A stretch of DNA of 64,000 bases from NCBI GenBank assembly GCA_040954595.2, contig CM082576.2, forward strand, positions 13,454,001 through 13,518,000, read 5' to 3'. Below, one piece after another: positions 26,375 through 42,800 of this stretch. The DNA comes from Balanoglossus misakiensis (Eukaryota; Hemichordata). The notes under the pieces are model-generated. The model was not told the DNA's origin. It saw nothing but the letters and a program-made list of their open reading frames with translations, and ran no database searches. A program made the translations under genes and the position numbers. The first letter of the stretch is position 1; each line of letters starts with the position of its first letter.

Positions 26375-27789
26375 GCTCAGCACATAAAATTTATAGCAAG
26401 CACGGCTACTTAATAGACAAAATATTATTAGATATGACAGCAACAAACAAAGACGATATCATAATATTCTCGCCACCCAGGGGAATATAGGCACTCGTCG
26501 TTCTTGCCTGGGTTACAGACATGACCACGGGGGTGGCGAACGGTCACGATTTACCAGACGGCTCGGGAGAGGAATGTCGTGCTTTGTTTTTTCAGCTGTC
26601 GAGCACGACTCCAATATCAATTTGGACTTATAATATAGTCTGCAGCGTCAGGGACCGAGAGGCCTGCGCGTCAATTTCGCTGGAAATGGGAAAACACGTG
26701 TTACAGGCACCAAATGCCGCGCAGACGAAAGGCCGATGGTAAATATGATTTAGATGGACGCCAAGCCGTTTTAATTGACAGTCACTGTGCCGTTGTTGTC
26801 GTGCGGACTTGTGCTTTCCAGAACATCATCCGCGGCTGGCTGGCTGGCTTTGCTTGCTTGCCTGGTAAACTATGCCAACGAGAGGGCGGACAATGCCAAG
26901 AAAAACAATCAACATATCAAACTTCATCTTGGGAAACTTGATACCATTTGCAAGTAGATCGCAATGACCGACGTAGGAGGAGTCTGGCGTATGGGGGCAA
27001 ATGCCCGAGCCAAAGAGGCCGTACCCTTGCCTGACCCTCATCCAGCAGGGCCGTTCCTCTACACATTCTAATGGAGCCTCCAACCGATCCCATTGGTCCG
27101 TGCCAGCCACAGCTGTTGTGTCAATAGTGGAAGTCAAAATGAACAGAAGAGAGAGCAAGGCATTCCGACAATGCCTTCCATGCACTCTACCTGTCAAATA
27201 TTATCTCTAATAACATGTTCACCAGTTGTGGCTGGGCCTCTGGCAATGTTTATCGGCATTGTCCATCGTGGGAGTTGCCGCAGACTCAAATTTCCCGACC
27301 AGCCATGCGAGTTCACTTTCCAGTCGCTGTCATGAAACGGCCCGTTCCCCGAGTGTCTGTCTGTCTGTCCAAACGAGAACCAAATGCGCGAAAGCCGCCC
27401 ACCACAACTGTATACCACTATCACCACCATGCCTTGCCTTGCCTTGCAGTCAATCCAGAAGTCTGCCATTTCAGTATCAACACACAATAGCCTTTTCGCA
27501 AAATATTTGCTTTGTGTGGAATTGGGAAGAGTAGTACTATACGGACCATGCAGACAGAAATAAACTTGACTCCGCGATAGGGGTGCACCAAGTAATGACT
27601 CGCTTCCACCACTGTACAGCCAGATTCAATTATTTTATCTGTTTTCCTCAATTAGCATCAGTGGCGAGCGCTCATCGCTTTCCTGTAAGCTGAGAAGGCG
27701 ATGGGATGGTGGTGAAATCCACTACAGCCTTGGCCAATGTCTAACTTTAACACGCTGTTGACACCTCACCCTAGATCGAGTTTCATTGA
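26375..27789. other. Upstream flank of SIX1/2, GC-richer, no supported gene
   Basis: Overlapping open frames occur on both strands (26521-27534), which reflects lower AT content, not coding: none has a recognisable domain and they contradict one another. Small GGCT (26834-26845) and CCTTG (27430-27446) repeats. Position suggests proximal cis-regulatory sequence. Confidence 0.55.
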
Positions 27790-29945
<2,156 letters not shown>

Positions 29946-30810
29946 AACGAGACCCACCGATCACCTACAAGCAATTGGCTTTAAAAACACGCTTCGCCCA
30001 TGCAGAAACCTACCTACCTACCCATGCCAGCCGACAACTCGCCCAGCATCAAACCGTTACAGCAGCGCACACGTAAGTGTTTGAGTACAAAGTTGTTCAA
30101 CCAAGTAGGCAATTTTGTTGTCAACCTCTTGAGCAGTTGGAAGACCTCAGAACATTAAAAAAAACACCCTTGGACAAGGACTTGTGTTTTTTTTGCCACC
30201 GCATTTCGGGAAGGCCAGGACTGGCCAGACAAGGTACACAAATAATCGGATACTTTTATGAACTCCCCTCAAAATAACTTCAAATTTCGTTTATAAAACG
30301 GAACACATCCTGTTCGTATATTTGTACGGTCATATATGGTTTCCAGACGTGCTTTTACTAAGCTCTGTATCAAATACGTCCACCGGAGGAGTTTGGCAAC
30401 GCATTCAGGTTTCAAACTGCCATCAGTTCGTTTTCCAGTTAGACGCAACGACTGATGTAAACTCGCTCTAAGGCTTTAGTTCGTTCGCTATATCATGCTT
30501 TTTGTTTTTAATTTTCACTTGTAAAAGTGTAGAGTGTTCTTGCTGGTAGTCAGCTTATATTTTATACGTGTAGTTGCTCTTATTTGGCGCTTTAAGTCGA
30601 CCAAGGAAAATCCACGTGCCCTTTGCAAATTCTGCATTTATATAAAATATATTTCATAAGAAATTTAAAAGTATATATATGTTATTTTTAAAGTCAGCCA
30701 TATGGACTGTTAAATGCTGAGAGCATGCTTTTTGACGCCTACATTGCCAAAAGTCTCATGTCAGAATCAAATCAAATTACAAAAATAAAGACTGATCGCT
30801 AAAACCGAAT
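29946..30810 (+). other. Probable SIX1/2 3' UTR
   Basis: Follows the TAG stop at 29943-29945. A variant ATTAAA occurs near 30154; the first canonical AATAAA is at 30784-30789, followed by a T/G-rich stretch from about 30820. A 3' UTR of roughly 0.85 kb ending near 30805 is the simplest reading. The T/A-rich section at 30480-30720 is typical of animal 3' UTRs. The cleavage site is inferred. Confidence 0.55.
30784..30789 (+). terminator. Polyadenylation signal AATAAA, likely for SIX1/2
   Basis: First perfect AATAAA on the coding strand after the stop codon, in the context ACAAAAATAAAGACTG. A T/G-rich stretch follows about 30 bp further on, as expected for a cleavage/polyadenylation region. Confidence 0.55.
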
Positions 30811-33800
30811 CACGGCATCGTTGTAGTTTAATTTCTGTGGTTATTCGTTAATGGCGAGGCAGCATGAGAGAACTTATCAGGGTTGATGGTAGTTTTTGCT
30901 TGAAAGGTGGAGGGTGAATTTTCTATACCACGGCGTACAGTTGGGTTTCTAATCGTTTGGCTTGTGGAAACCAGAAGGGAAAATATTGTGCAAAATCGCA
31001 GATAAACATGTCAACACGGCAGATACAATTCGATAACGCTGAGATTTGTTCGCCGGAATGGGTCAGAGTAATTCTACGCGCGGCCCAGCCAACCAAACAG
31101 TAGAACTGTCTACCAGAAAAACAGCCTTTCAGATTATTATACAGAATGGAAAAGCTTTCGTTGCAAATTAAGCGTGGAGTGGGCCATGCCAGGCGCAAAA
31201 ACCCAACGTTGCACTCAGGTCAGCTGAGGGGCTTCTCAATTTGCAGTCTTGCCACCGCCCTCTTTCCTCGCATTCCCAGAGTGAACGCGACGAGTCCTGC
31301 AGATTTGTGCTGTGCCTTGTTAAATCCAGTTGAAGGTTTTCCTAAATTTGAAACATGAAAAGTCCTTAATACTTGATTCCGAGTGATAACGTTGTGAAAC
31401 AGGCAAACTTTCCTTCCTGTTTTTTGTGCGAGTTGACGTTCAAAACACGCCAGTTTGTAACCCCCCGATACCAAAAAGGAGACACCTTACACTGCCTTTC
31501 GATTGCGTCGTTAATTGCCTAAAATGTCTGCTTAATAATTTTGCTTTTGCGTTATTTTTATGGAAATACATCGGGTATTTTTAGCTGAGTAAACCAGAGT
31601 GTTCAAAGTTCGCCCTCACTGAAATCCCAGTTTCCTTAAAATGACACGACGGCTTGCCGCTTGGAGTTTTTTTGTCGCCAGGGCGCCGCCCAATCAACGA
31701 GAGTCGTCTTTCCTGAAACAAAAGGTTTATTTTCCTCTTGAAACAATCATTTAAACAGTATGTATTTTCAATTAAAAGATATCGCCCGAAGTGCCGTTAA
31801 TCGCTGATCTAGGTTTGCCTCATGTCGACACAATATCCTCGTTGTGCTCGTCCGATGCTGTTATTGTACGGCAGCACTCACGATGTGCGGATTTTGGATA
31901 TTATTTTTAAACGCGGTGTGTGGGAAACTGACCCAAGAAAGTCTCATTTGGCATTACGGTCGAGGCTCTCGTCGTCTGGTGTCTTTTGTTCTTCCCCGGA
32001 ATACCTTCCATTTAAGGTCCCGTCTACTCTCCAAACAAACCGGGAGTACACGTCTGTTTATGTGTCAACGATAGCAGTGAGACTTAACAGAGTTGTCTTT
32101 GAACTCCCACTGTTACTGTCCTACCTCCCTTCGCTTCCATAACTTTCGCAGCATTTAGGCGGGAAGACTATCACGCACGACAATTCTGAGTATCCGCCAA
32201 ATCGCACTGGCGGCACCGCAGTCTTTTGCCGACAGTATGACGCGCGAAATGCTGACGAAGTCAGTGTTCGCGCGTGATTCCTCGGAAAGGCTGTCTCGGG
32301 GTACTCGGCCTTTTGTCGTGGGCGTGCGAGGCAATCTTTCCCCCCAAATCATTTCTTGTTCTTTGAAAAATAACTGTAGTACCAAAAAGTCAAAGTGTAC
32401 GGTAATTTGTGTTGGTAATAAGCCAGTCAGTGCTATTCTTATTCGTTTCCTATAATAACATTTACCTTGCATTGTGAAATTGGGTTGCAGTATTGTGTAG
32501 CGGCATACAGCTTTAACCAGTGCATTATTTCGCTTAGAATGGAGCCAGACGATTGTCCCCCCCCCCCTCTATTCGTCCACTCGCTCATTTTTGTTGCCCC
32601 TCCTCCAAAGGAAGAGCTCAATAATAAAAATTAGCGGCGTGAGCAAGGCTTTCTGTCAAGCTAACTGACACGTTATGGCGCACATGTTGTTTTCGGGTGT
32701 CTATCCTTTGTACGCGCCTTAATGTAATCGGTGCGGCGGAGGTCAGTCTTTCATGTCGGCGAACAAAGGAGACGGGGTTTGTAGCTGAAGTTTCGGGGGC
32801 GCAGACGTTCCGTTCCTAAACAAGGTCCGCTGAGGAAACTGTAGTCTTCTGAAGTTTCATCATTATTTCTCGGATGAGAACAGTCGGAAGCAACAGGACA
32901 CCGGTGGCTAACAGGTCTCTTGTGTGTTGGCTAGTTGTTAAAGATGGCGCTTAGGATCTGGGCCGGTTTGTTGTGATCTGTAAAAGAACAAAACAGTGGA
33001 ATGGTCTGCCTTTCAAATGTTTAACACGGCAGTCGGTTTGACGATAAATGGTAGAATTAAATAACAACAAGATACGAAATAAATCTCTGCAGCTATATTT
33101 GTTTTGGTTAGTAAGCATAGTCGTTTTTTGAATTACATAGAATTACCGAGTTGAATGTTTTGAATCGCCGATTAACACGCCGAACATTTATTGGTTTTAG
33201 TAAGGGCGGACAAGAAAGGCAACTGCATATTAAATTCACATTACTTCAAATGCTTAGTTTAGGATGATTGTACCCAACACAAAGAACGTTAACCGTCTGC
33301 GGAGATCTTAATCCGTGGCTTAATTCGAGCTCGCTGCAGCGCTAATTTGGCGAAAAAGCGCGCGCACCAGTTCGACAGATTTTTGTCTGTAGTCAGTACG
33401 TCTGCATAAATGAGGACCAGTCTGCTTATTTTCTGCAGTGAACAATAAAGGCACGCCAGACCCCCATCTCCAAGTTCGCTTGAGCAGAAAATTGGTTTAC
33501 TCTTCTTGTCATGTTGGTGGGGGTCGTGTTTTAATTGAGGGACAATAAGAATGCAAAGATTGTAGGCTGCTGCGGATAGTGATGGAAGCCTCCCTCCTCA
33601 GGAAGTAAGGCAATCACTCCCTAAAAAAAGAGAGAATTTAGGGAAAAAAGAAAAACGAAAATGATCGCAGTAGGACCCAACATGAAAATGCCCGCGAAAA
33701 AAATGACTGACTTTTTTCTTCTTCTTGATTTTCCGGCGTTCGGCAGCCCGCCTAAATGCAGAGCCTTACGCAAGAACAAAGACGGCTTAAACGGCCCGCC

Positions 33801-36800
33801 GAGAGACTTGGAACAAAAGTGCACGCTCGATTTCACTTTTGTATTCCCATAGATTGTCTGATAAATTTTTAACAACGGCGATAAACATGATTTGTCGAGG
33901 GAACTGTGGGGCTAAGCACGCTGCCAAATCGCTAACAAAATGCAAGTGAGCTCCACAGCTAGTCTACAACTGACGAACCCTGAAAACTCGGGAGTTCTGT
34001 TAAGAGTTTTTTCCCCTTGATGTTTCAGCGTCGTTTCTGCTCCTTTCAGGAAATGAAAACAACTCGGATTCTGCTCCGGTGACAGTGACCGCATTAAAAA
34101 AAAAAATGAAAGTTCACCATAATTTATTCAGTTCGTTCTGGAATATTAAACACCGGAATTGTTGTCTTTTCATTGGTTTTGGATGAACATTTAAAAGGAT
34201 GCATTCATATCAGTTAAAGTGATCCATCCCGAGTCAAAAGCGAATTTAATCTGAACAGTGGTGGTGGTGGTGGGTGCAAGGGGGGGGGGGGGGTCGTTTG
34301 TTTTGTGAAGTACGGTGCGCATATTGGTGCCTGGGTGTGTTGGTTCTGAGTTCAAACGATTCCAGAAGGAACAATTAAGGTATAGCAGACAACGCTCACG
34401 CGGGAAGACGTTGTAAACAGCGGGATTTGCGTGTGTTTGGTTACATTGGGTCGGCAACGATACCGTCATTCATAGCATCATGCGCGCATTCTTCACTCCT
34501 TGTTACCGCGCTCCTCGCCCAGTGCGTATATTGTACCAGAAAGTATGTGGGGTAGGGGAGTGACTGGACCAATCGCTATGCTTTTTTTTATATGCATATT
34601 GAATTGCATCCGACGTGTACAACACATTTATACACTCCATTTACGTTCGGCGTGCAAACTCATGTCCCATAGCCGCGAACCCATTTCGGGAAACCCAAGA
34701 AACGTGACTTTTTGACGATTTGGAGAGGGTATCCCTTTTCTATATTTGTACGCTGTGTGTTTGGTTTCGATGTTCACTGTTTGAACCACCTCGGCTCGGC
34801 GCTATTTCATTCGTCTAAATATTGTCTGACATGTTATTCGGTATGTTCGTAATCTCATGAATCAGCCTCACCGTTCGCATAAAATATTAAAATTCTTCGA
34901 GAATTGGGGAAAAGGGGGGGTTTCCGTATACCTGCTGCATATGTGAAAGTGGAGCCTGCCACGATTGAAGTTCGAAAACAATAAAACTAGAGGGACTCAT
35001 AATTCTCGAGTCAATATTGGAATTTTCATGACAAAGACTCGTCGTTTTCTGCACTCTGGTGGAACACGGCAAAAGGTACATTTCAGCCGTCGCATTTGTT
35101 TCGAGTGTTTCACAAATGCGCGAAATGAACACAGACACACGCATTTTAGTTTACACTGCGTCCTTCGTCAATATGCAGAACCAACAAGTAAAATACTAAC
35201 CGGCCTGCTTACAAGTATATTTATTTTTGTGCCCCTCGCTTCCAAGTAAATGTATAGGATTCAAAATTATATATATGATAAAAATTAAATAAAATTAGCT
35301 TTATTTGGACTCCCGCTGATAGAGACATTTGCATAATTAGCAGTATTATTCAAAGTGGCTTATGCGGCAACACGGTTGGGAGCAATTTTTAATAATGATT
35401 TCAAGTCGAGGCGTGTTCTTAAGAGCTGCAATGGACCAAAAATGAAAATACAACAATCATTGCATCACTGGCTTTGATCTTTGAATTTTTGCAAGAAAAT
35501 TTCACAATTAACAGTTAACGCAATCGAGATAAATATGTAAATGTAGTGGAAGTTGTTTTTTTTTTTTAATTATTTCAAAATGATGTTCTAGTTGCGGGAT
35601 GATATTTCGTAACACCGCAAGTAAATTAATGCGTTGCTAAATTGGAAAGAAGTGTTCAGCTTTTGGAGTGGTTCCCACCAAATTGACCGTAATACAATCC
35701 TAGTTTGTGGGCTCCTTCGTTCGAAACTCTCGGGACTGACCTCCGGTGTGTTACTCTCTGCATCTACCTCTCTTCAGTGGATCCGTCAGGCCATAATTAA
35801 AAAAAAAGAAATACGAAATTCCTGTGTTCGAAATCAATTCTTCCATCTTTTCCGACCTACATTTCCAATGACCTTTTTTTTATTTATTTCCCGCCTCCAA
35901 ATATTAGAAAGACGAACGAGCGAGCACAATTGGAGGACCACGTTTCAGTTATTTCTTTAATTTAAAATTCTATGGCTTGGAGACTGTATGCTGGGTTGCC
36001 CTGGGTCCTTCCCCAATCAACGTATGCTGAGTAGCCAGAGATTAACCGTCATGGTGGATGTTTCTTCTTGATATTGTGTCAGATGGTTTCATGAAGGCTC
36101 GATTCTGTGAAATTCAACTCCTTAATATCGGGTACCGCCTGTGTGGCAGTGTTAGAAAAGGGGCTGCCCTGGTCTAGACGGGATGACAATACAACAACCC
36201 CGTGTTTTTCAACGGACGTGCTATTTTTGAAACTTTCAACAGACACAGTTTGTTGCGGAACTATTTGTCCATTGATCAAAAAATTTGCCAGAAATTGTCC
36301 TGGTCGGTGGCTGACTCGTGAAAAATACAAAAATATCGGGGCGCTATTGAATGCATACATTGCAATATGACAAATGTGTTTGCGTGATCGTATATTATTA
36401 ATTATGAATGGTGGTTCTAAATTAAGTGTTGAGAGTACATTTTGCACTGAAGTCAAGAAAATGTCAACCCCGGCCCAGCATTGTCCCAACAATAGTCTAT
36501 AGCATACAGCTTCGATTATAAATAATCTTGAATACCTCTTCAGAAAATATTACTTTTGTCCACCCCTGTCATATTTTCAACAAATACAATTATTGTTGTA
36601 AATAAGTAAAATTCAAGTCTATATATAAACGTAAGAAAATCGGGCGCTGGTAGGCAGTAATGGGACCAGGATTGTTATTTACTTAACTATTAAAACTTGC
36701 CGGCTTCTTAAGAACCACCCAACCTCGTACCAGAGAGAATTTTTCGAGTCCCAAGATAAGATTCTTGAAAGAGGGTGAATTTTTTGTTGTACATTTTTTC

Positions 36801-39800
36801 AGGCATTTCATGGTGTCCTGGGCGATATTAGATCCCACTTTTGATTTTATGTATTTTTTTAAATTATGAATATTGTCAAATTTACTGGCTATTTGTAGTT
36901 TTTTCGAACAGATAATAAGCGAGGAATGGAAACGCATAATTTCAGGTGCCTTCTGGTACTTTTCCTGTTGGCGGTGACTGTGAAACAAGCGTTTCACCAA
37001 CTAGCCCGCCAAGGCGACCCCCGGTTAACAGTTTGTTTGTTTCTGTACTCGACTGGGGGAAGCTGAGATCATCGCAAAGGTCAAACACCCTTAACTGAAA
37101 ATTAGAAATTATCAGCAGATGGTGAACTCGTCAAGGAAGCCGTTTATCGTGCCTGCAGACTCGGCGAAAGAGGAGAGCCGAGGTTTTAAAACTGCCATCG
37201 TGGAATGTTGTAGTGTCACACGATACCAAACAAGACCCACTTAAGTTGGGTAGATAACGAGGCTCCCTAAAACAATCGACAATTACTCCCTTATCTAGAC
37301 AGAAAAAACCTCTCGCTGCTTTTTGGAGCGAGTTTCCACGGAATGAGAAGAAGAAAAAAAAATGACAGAACGTGCACTAGTTATTCGCATCGGTGTCGGT
37401 ATCAGAAATTTCTAAGTAGGTGGTAGACAGTGCAGCGTCGAGTCTACCAACTAGAAATAATTTGCGCCTATTTGATTACACTTAAGGGAGGCGCGGGTGA
37501 TATTCTAAGCTGACTCGGTAAAATTATCTCCACGTCCAAGACTTCAGGTAACTTGCGGGGAAATATAGCCATACTCTCCGCTGCCCTATTTATAGCGCTG
37601 AGTGCGGACATTTCAGGACACGACCGCTCAGATGATCACTCAGATTAGTAACTTCACCTTATCGGGACATCTATTATCCACACAAACAAAAACAGAATGT
37701 TGTTAGTCCTACATTTGCTTTTAGTTTGTTCAGGAAAGTCTCCTTCCGTATATAAACTGAAAGTCGAAATTCCCAGGACCAGTGACAGTTCAATAAATTC
37801 TGCAGAGCGGAGCGCCCGTTTGAACTTAGGTGATATACGCACCTTTCCCCCACTGTAGCGGCAGCAGCGCGTAATCACCTCGTCAGGCTTGAAGTAAGTT
37901 AGTCTTCGCAATGTCTATGAAGCACTCATCGCAGTCAACAACTGAAATTTATTTGATTGAGTGAATCAGGCGTTAATAAACCCTGAGAAATCTGACGGAG
38001 TGGTACAGGCGAGTGTGCAAGGAGGCCGTACTTTGGCAGGCGTTCGTGGCAGCAGAAAAAAAAATCAACTCGGATCAGGCGTACAATGAGTCGAATTAGA
38101 GGTTAGGTGGCGGTAATTACATGGCCGCATTGGTGACTATTGTTGGTATGACTGCATATCCAACCCCTTCTATGTATTTCACAAGGGTACTCAAAGTCAC
38201 CAGTGAAAACCAGTTATTAACCGCATCGCCTTCTCGATACGGTCAGGAAAAAAGAATGCAGTCCCGGGTTATGACACGCGTCAGGCGACGCTGACACGGT
38301 ATATAGTACTGCGTGTTTCCAAGCAAATATCATCAGCCGTCCCCGCGCAGGAAAGCCATGGACCCAACGTTTCAGAACCCACCGGTCGCCCGCCTGTGTG
38401 ATATGATCGAAACTTTAATCTTGACGAAATGTATAGTTGCACCGGTGATCTTTTAGCGTCATTTCCCAACAACTGCACTTTTGTCTGATCGGACCAAAGC
38501 CTCTGGGATGGCCGCACAAATAAACCTAGTTGCCCCATACGCTTTTAATATTATCGCTATATATAGAAATTTTTACCCCCGCCTGGATGGTAACACTCAA
38601 CATGTCGGTCACATGACGAATAATGCATTGATGATAAAAAAGAACGATACTGCGGGAGTTAAATAATAGCACTTGTGAAAAAAAATTCAATGGGAAATTT
38701 CTATATGGTACTGGAGGGACATTTTTCTGTCTGTCAGTTATACATCAAGGCTGCGTCGTTCATTTGCGAGTGTATTTCGGTAGCGCTGTTTGCACTCCAC
38801 CATATTTGCCTGCACAAACACATCTCTTAAGCACCACGACAAAAAGTGGGCAAACAAGATTCGTTTTAGGGACGCCGCGGATATGTGGCTGGTTGTGAAT
38901 AGTTGCCCTGAACGGAGAGAGAGGGGGGGGGGATGAAAATCCTGTATGGTGAAGGTCACCTATAATTCACTACGTTTGCCCCCCCCCCCCGAAATAAAAA
39001 AAAATGTTGCTGGCTTTTTTTGTCCTGGTGTACACTCCACTCTCGATTCATTCAAGTGACGTTTGTTTTTAGATGGTGAAAACCCAAGCAGTGATAAGCT
39101 ACCCTGTGTACACGCTCAAACAAAACCTTGAGAGTTGAGTGTATGTTTTTCCGGATGATGATGATGTGTTTGTGCGTCGACCCTCTCTCTCTCCCCCTTT
39201 CTTAAGCCGTCGCTGGAGATCTCCTTCGCCGGGGCATTGTGTCCGGAGAAGAAAGCCGGGTACCTAACACCGGCCAAGTCGATCTGCCCCGGGGCACGAC
39301 GGCGGTAAAATAATAAGATTGGCGAGAAAACTCTCTGCCAATGGAGAACGGAAAAGGAGGGCTTGTTGTTGTAAGCAAACAAAAAACGAGTTAAAGGGAT
39401 TTAGACGTTTTGGAGGCCAACACTTGGAGAAAAGAGGAAAGCCCGAGGTGCTGTGCTGATGCCATTTTGGCAGCGTGTGTGGCATCAGAGTATTTTTTGT
39501 ACCTTTACTACGTCTGTATTAGTTTACAGAACCTAGCAGAAGAATTCCAGTTTCTTTGTTTTATTTCTAGTGAACCCAAAAAAACTCGGGGAATTGTGTG
39601 ACTATAGTACACCCCGCTCACTCAATGCTCAGTGCCATTCACAATAATACGCGTTGATTAGGGGTGGTCACAAACCCATTTCTTATGCAGGGCGACGCTC
39701 TCCTAGCATATGTCGAACGCTTATATTATTGTGTAGTTATGTATAATTTAGTAAAATTCAACACTATCAGGCTACGCGAACTGACGAAGCAGAAAACGGG

Positions 39801-42800
39801 CCGGGGCTCGCAGCCGGTAATCGCGTCGCCCCTCGCATTCAGCGCGCGCAAACTCATTATCGGGTCCCATCGGAACTCCGACGAAACCCATCCTCGTTAC
39901 GGAGCTATAGATGCATGGACTCGAAATTAGCATATTAATAAACGACACTTTTGGATTATGACTTCGATCTTCTTGCCCAAAAGGCGTATTCCTACGCGTT
40001 CTGTGAGTTTGCCCCCTTTTTTCCTTTGTAAGGTTTCGTCGAATTTGGCAAATTCGGATACATACAAGCCGCTGCAGAAAAAAACGCTTTAATTCCTCGT
40101 CAGATGTAATGAAATTATGCTATATACCATGTTGGGCTTTCAAATGGCTTCCCCCCTTAACTGTACTAATATTGTTACCGAGAGAAATTTCGGCGAGCAA
40201 GGGCGAAATTTTGCTGTGGAACTATTATCGCCCATAATCGTTATGTCTGTCCGGGCTTTGGGAGAACAAAGGGCACGCACAGAATAATACTGTACTTATA
40301 TATATAGTCGGGGAAGTAAAGGTTTCAAAACCTCAAATCCGCTCCGCTCTCACTAACCACAATTTCCAACCAAGCAACTCCACCGAAATTCAAAATATTG
40401 CAAAAAATGGAAAAGTGCGTATTTTGGGTTATTAAACACTTGAAATTTCGACATAGATCGTAACCTGTCTCGCGAGAGTTGGTTAATGTAATGTAATGTA
40501 GTTGTAAATGTTTTTTGGCTGTGCCTGGGTTTGCCCCGTTGTCCATCCGCATCCAAGGGCTTCGCGATCGTCGACGGTTCCCCCCTTTCCTTTTGCACTC
40601 CCCGACGCCGTGGACCTCCGCCTAATCGTATTATTTTGGCATCTTTCGCTGCAGGCATGTTAGTCAATTTTGGAGTTGTAATTTGTGCTTTTAAAACTCG
40701 TGTTCCATTTGTGGCTAATCTATTCACTAACGTAATTGAATGAAATTTTTACTGAGCCCAGAGTGCCGCACTTGTTAGGGTGCTCGGGCTCTGCCTTCAC
40801 TTCGCGGACGCTGCTTCACTCACTTGATCCGGGCACGGCTGATATCGGACAAAACTACTCGTATTGATCCGCGGTGTGAATTCTAAATCTCTGCCCCCCC
40901 CCCCCCCCCACTCTCCAGCTGTGTTTGCACGTTATTAATGGACAAAAATATGCCTTTAAATACCCCAGAAATCTTTATTAGGAACTAAATTGCTTCTAAT
41001 GAAGTTACTTTTTCAGGGTGCTTAATTGCCCGTATTGTCTGCTGGCCATAGTTGGATTTTGTATTCTTTAAAACAATGTTAGTATAACAGGAGAAAAAAA
41101 CGCACAACCAACATACTTTCCGTGCAATTCCAGAATAGTCATTTTGTCTCTAAAATCTTAGCATCAACAGTCACAGATTCATGGATATTTTTCTGCCAAA
41201 ATTTTGTTCGAAGAACTGGGGGAAAGTACTCTAACTAAACTGTTAAATCTCGCCTCTTGATATTATGCTGATGACAGCCTCCTCGTGGACGATCCCCCAT
41301 CGCCCGCCCTGCCGTCCATTAGCAGAAACACGATAGTCCAACCCCATATTCCGACTCCCGCGCCCGTGTGTTCCAGTCAGACCTCTCAAAATGTCGGCGA
41401 AATCCTCCCAAAATTTCCGATAAAAATCACTCGCCACACTTGCATGCCCATCTAATACACAGGCAAGAAGGTTTAAACAACCGAAAAAATACAAAACAAA
41501 ACCCAATTGTACGGGGGTTGGCCTTTATTCAGTGTACAAAGAAGCGCACTGACATGCACCGATATTTTTTTTTTTCGATTGGAGTCGGTAGCTCGTGAGT
41601 GGTGCTGAAATTGACGGTAACAGAAGAGCTGTCGGGTTGGCTGTATGCGATTGCCGCCAAACGAACTTATCATGTTTTCCCCTCGGCTACAAACTATCGA
41701 ATTTAACTTATACTTTCAGAAATTATCAATGCTTGATCAAAACTGGGGATAATTTAGGGTAGGGGCAAGCGCGAAGTCTATGGGAGGATGCGCTGGAACC
41801 GGCGGTCGTCAAGCGTATCGGGTGATTCCTCTATAACATCCCCGGGTTCACATGTACGGGTGAGACGGATAGTATGTAATAGATAATAATTTTCTATCTG
41901 TTGTTTTAATATGTATGATAACACGATGCTCCCACCGCGTGGATACTCCAGCAGCTGCCCCAAGACCCGCGCTGCCCTCTCCCATGTCTGCAGCACGTTC
42001 CAAAAAAACTTCCCAAATTAAAAATTAAGTCAGCCAAGTCTCAATTTCGCATTTTTGGCCATGACTAGAATCGTTGCGATTCGGAGCGTCTTCCCGCGAG
42101 GTCGCGCATTATCACCGTCCATGTTAAATCGCTGCCGTGTATAAGCAGACACACAGCTAGCAGGCAGGAAAAAAATTGAATATGAAGTTAAGAAGGCACT
42201 CCGGTAATGTCCCTCTACGTAAGCTATACGCACTAATGTTGATATTCCATCGCTTGAAGGTGAAACCTTTTTACATGATATATAATAATAGCATTTGCCA
42301 TGAAAGTCAAGCTTGTCTATACCGTCACCAGATTCCCCCTTAAACTCGTCGCATCACAAAAGACGGACGACTTTTCTGGGGAATTTTTTTTAGCACGGAA
42401 CGAACCTGGGTTTTTTCCCCAGCAGGTTCCGCACTGATCAATATTGTCGGCGTTATACTTTAATCGTATTAGTAATTTAAAATAAAAGTGTTAGCGCTAA
42501 TGAAATAATGTAGGAGCTTGAAGTGATGACTATCAAAGAAGAGACAAAACACACACCGATTAACCCCGTGCGCGCACACACACACACCCATTGGAAAAAT
42601 GGAAATCCATCCAAAGGCTGCCCTATTCCCAGTTGCGTTTCACGAAGGCGGGAAAAGAGCTGAATGTAAGCTCCAAGGAATAGGTCTGTATGATGGCGAG
42701 TTAAAGACAAATCGAGCGTTGCTAATGCTCCGACGTGTAGGATGAATCAGTTGTATTTACACTGATTGCAGCTGTCTTTAAGATTGCAAGGCGATAGGGT

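Noticed and set aside
26521-27534. Cluster of overlapping open frames on both strands upstream of SIX1/2
   Set aside because: Mutually overlapping frames reflect local base composition; none has a domain or conserved start.
36079-36492. Minus-strand frame of 137 codons, with an overlapping plus-strand frame
   Set aside because: Parts look protein-like, but there is no recognised domain or splice context, and the opposite strand is also open.
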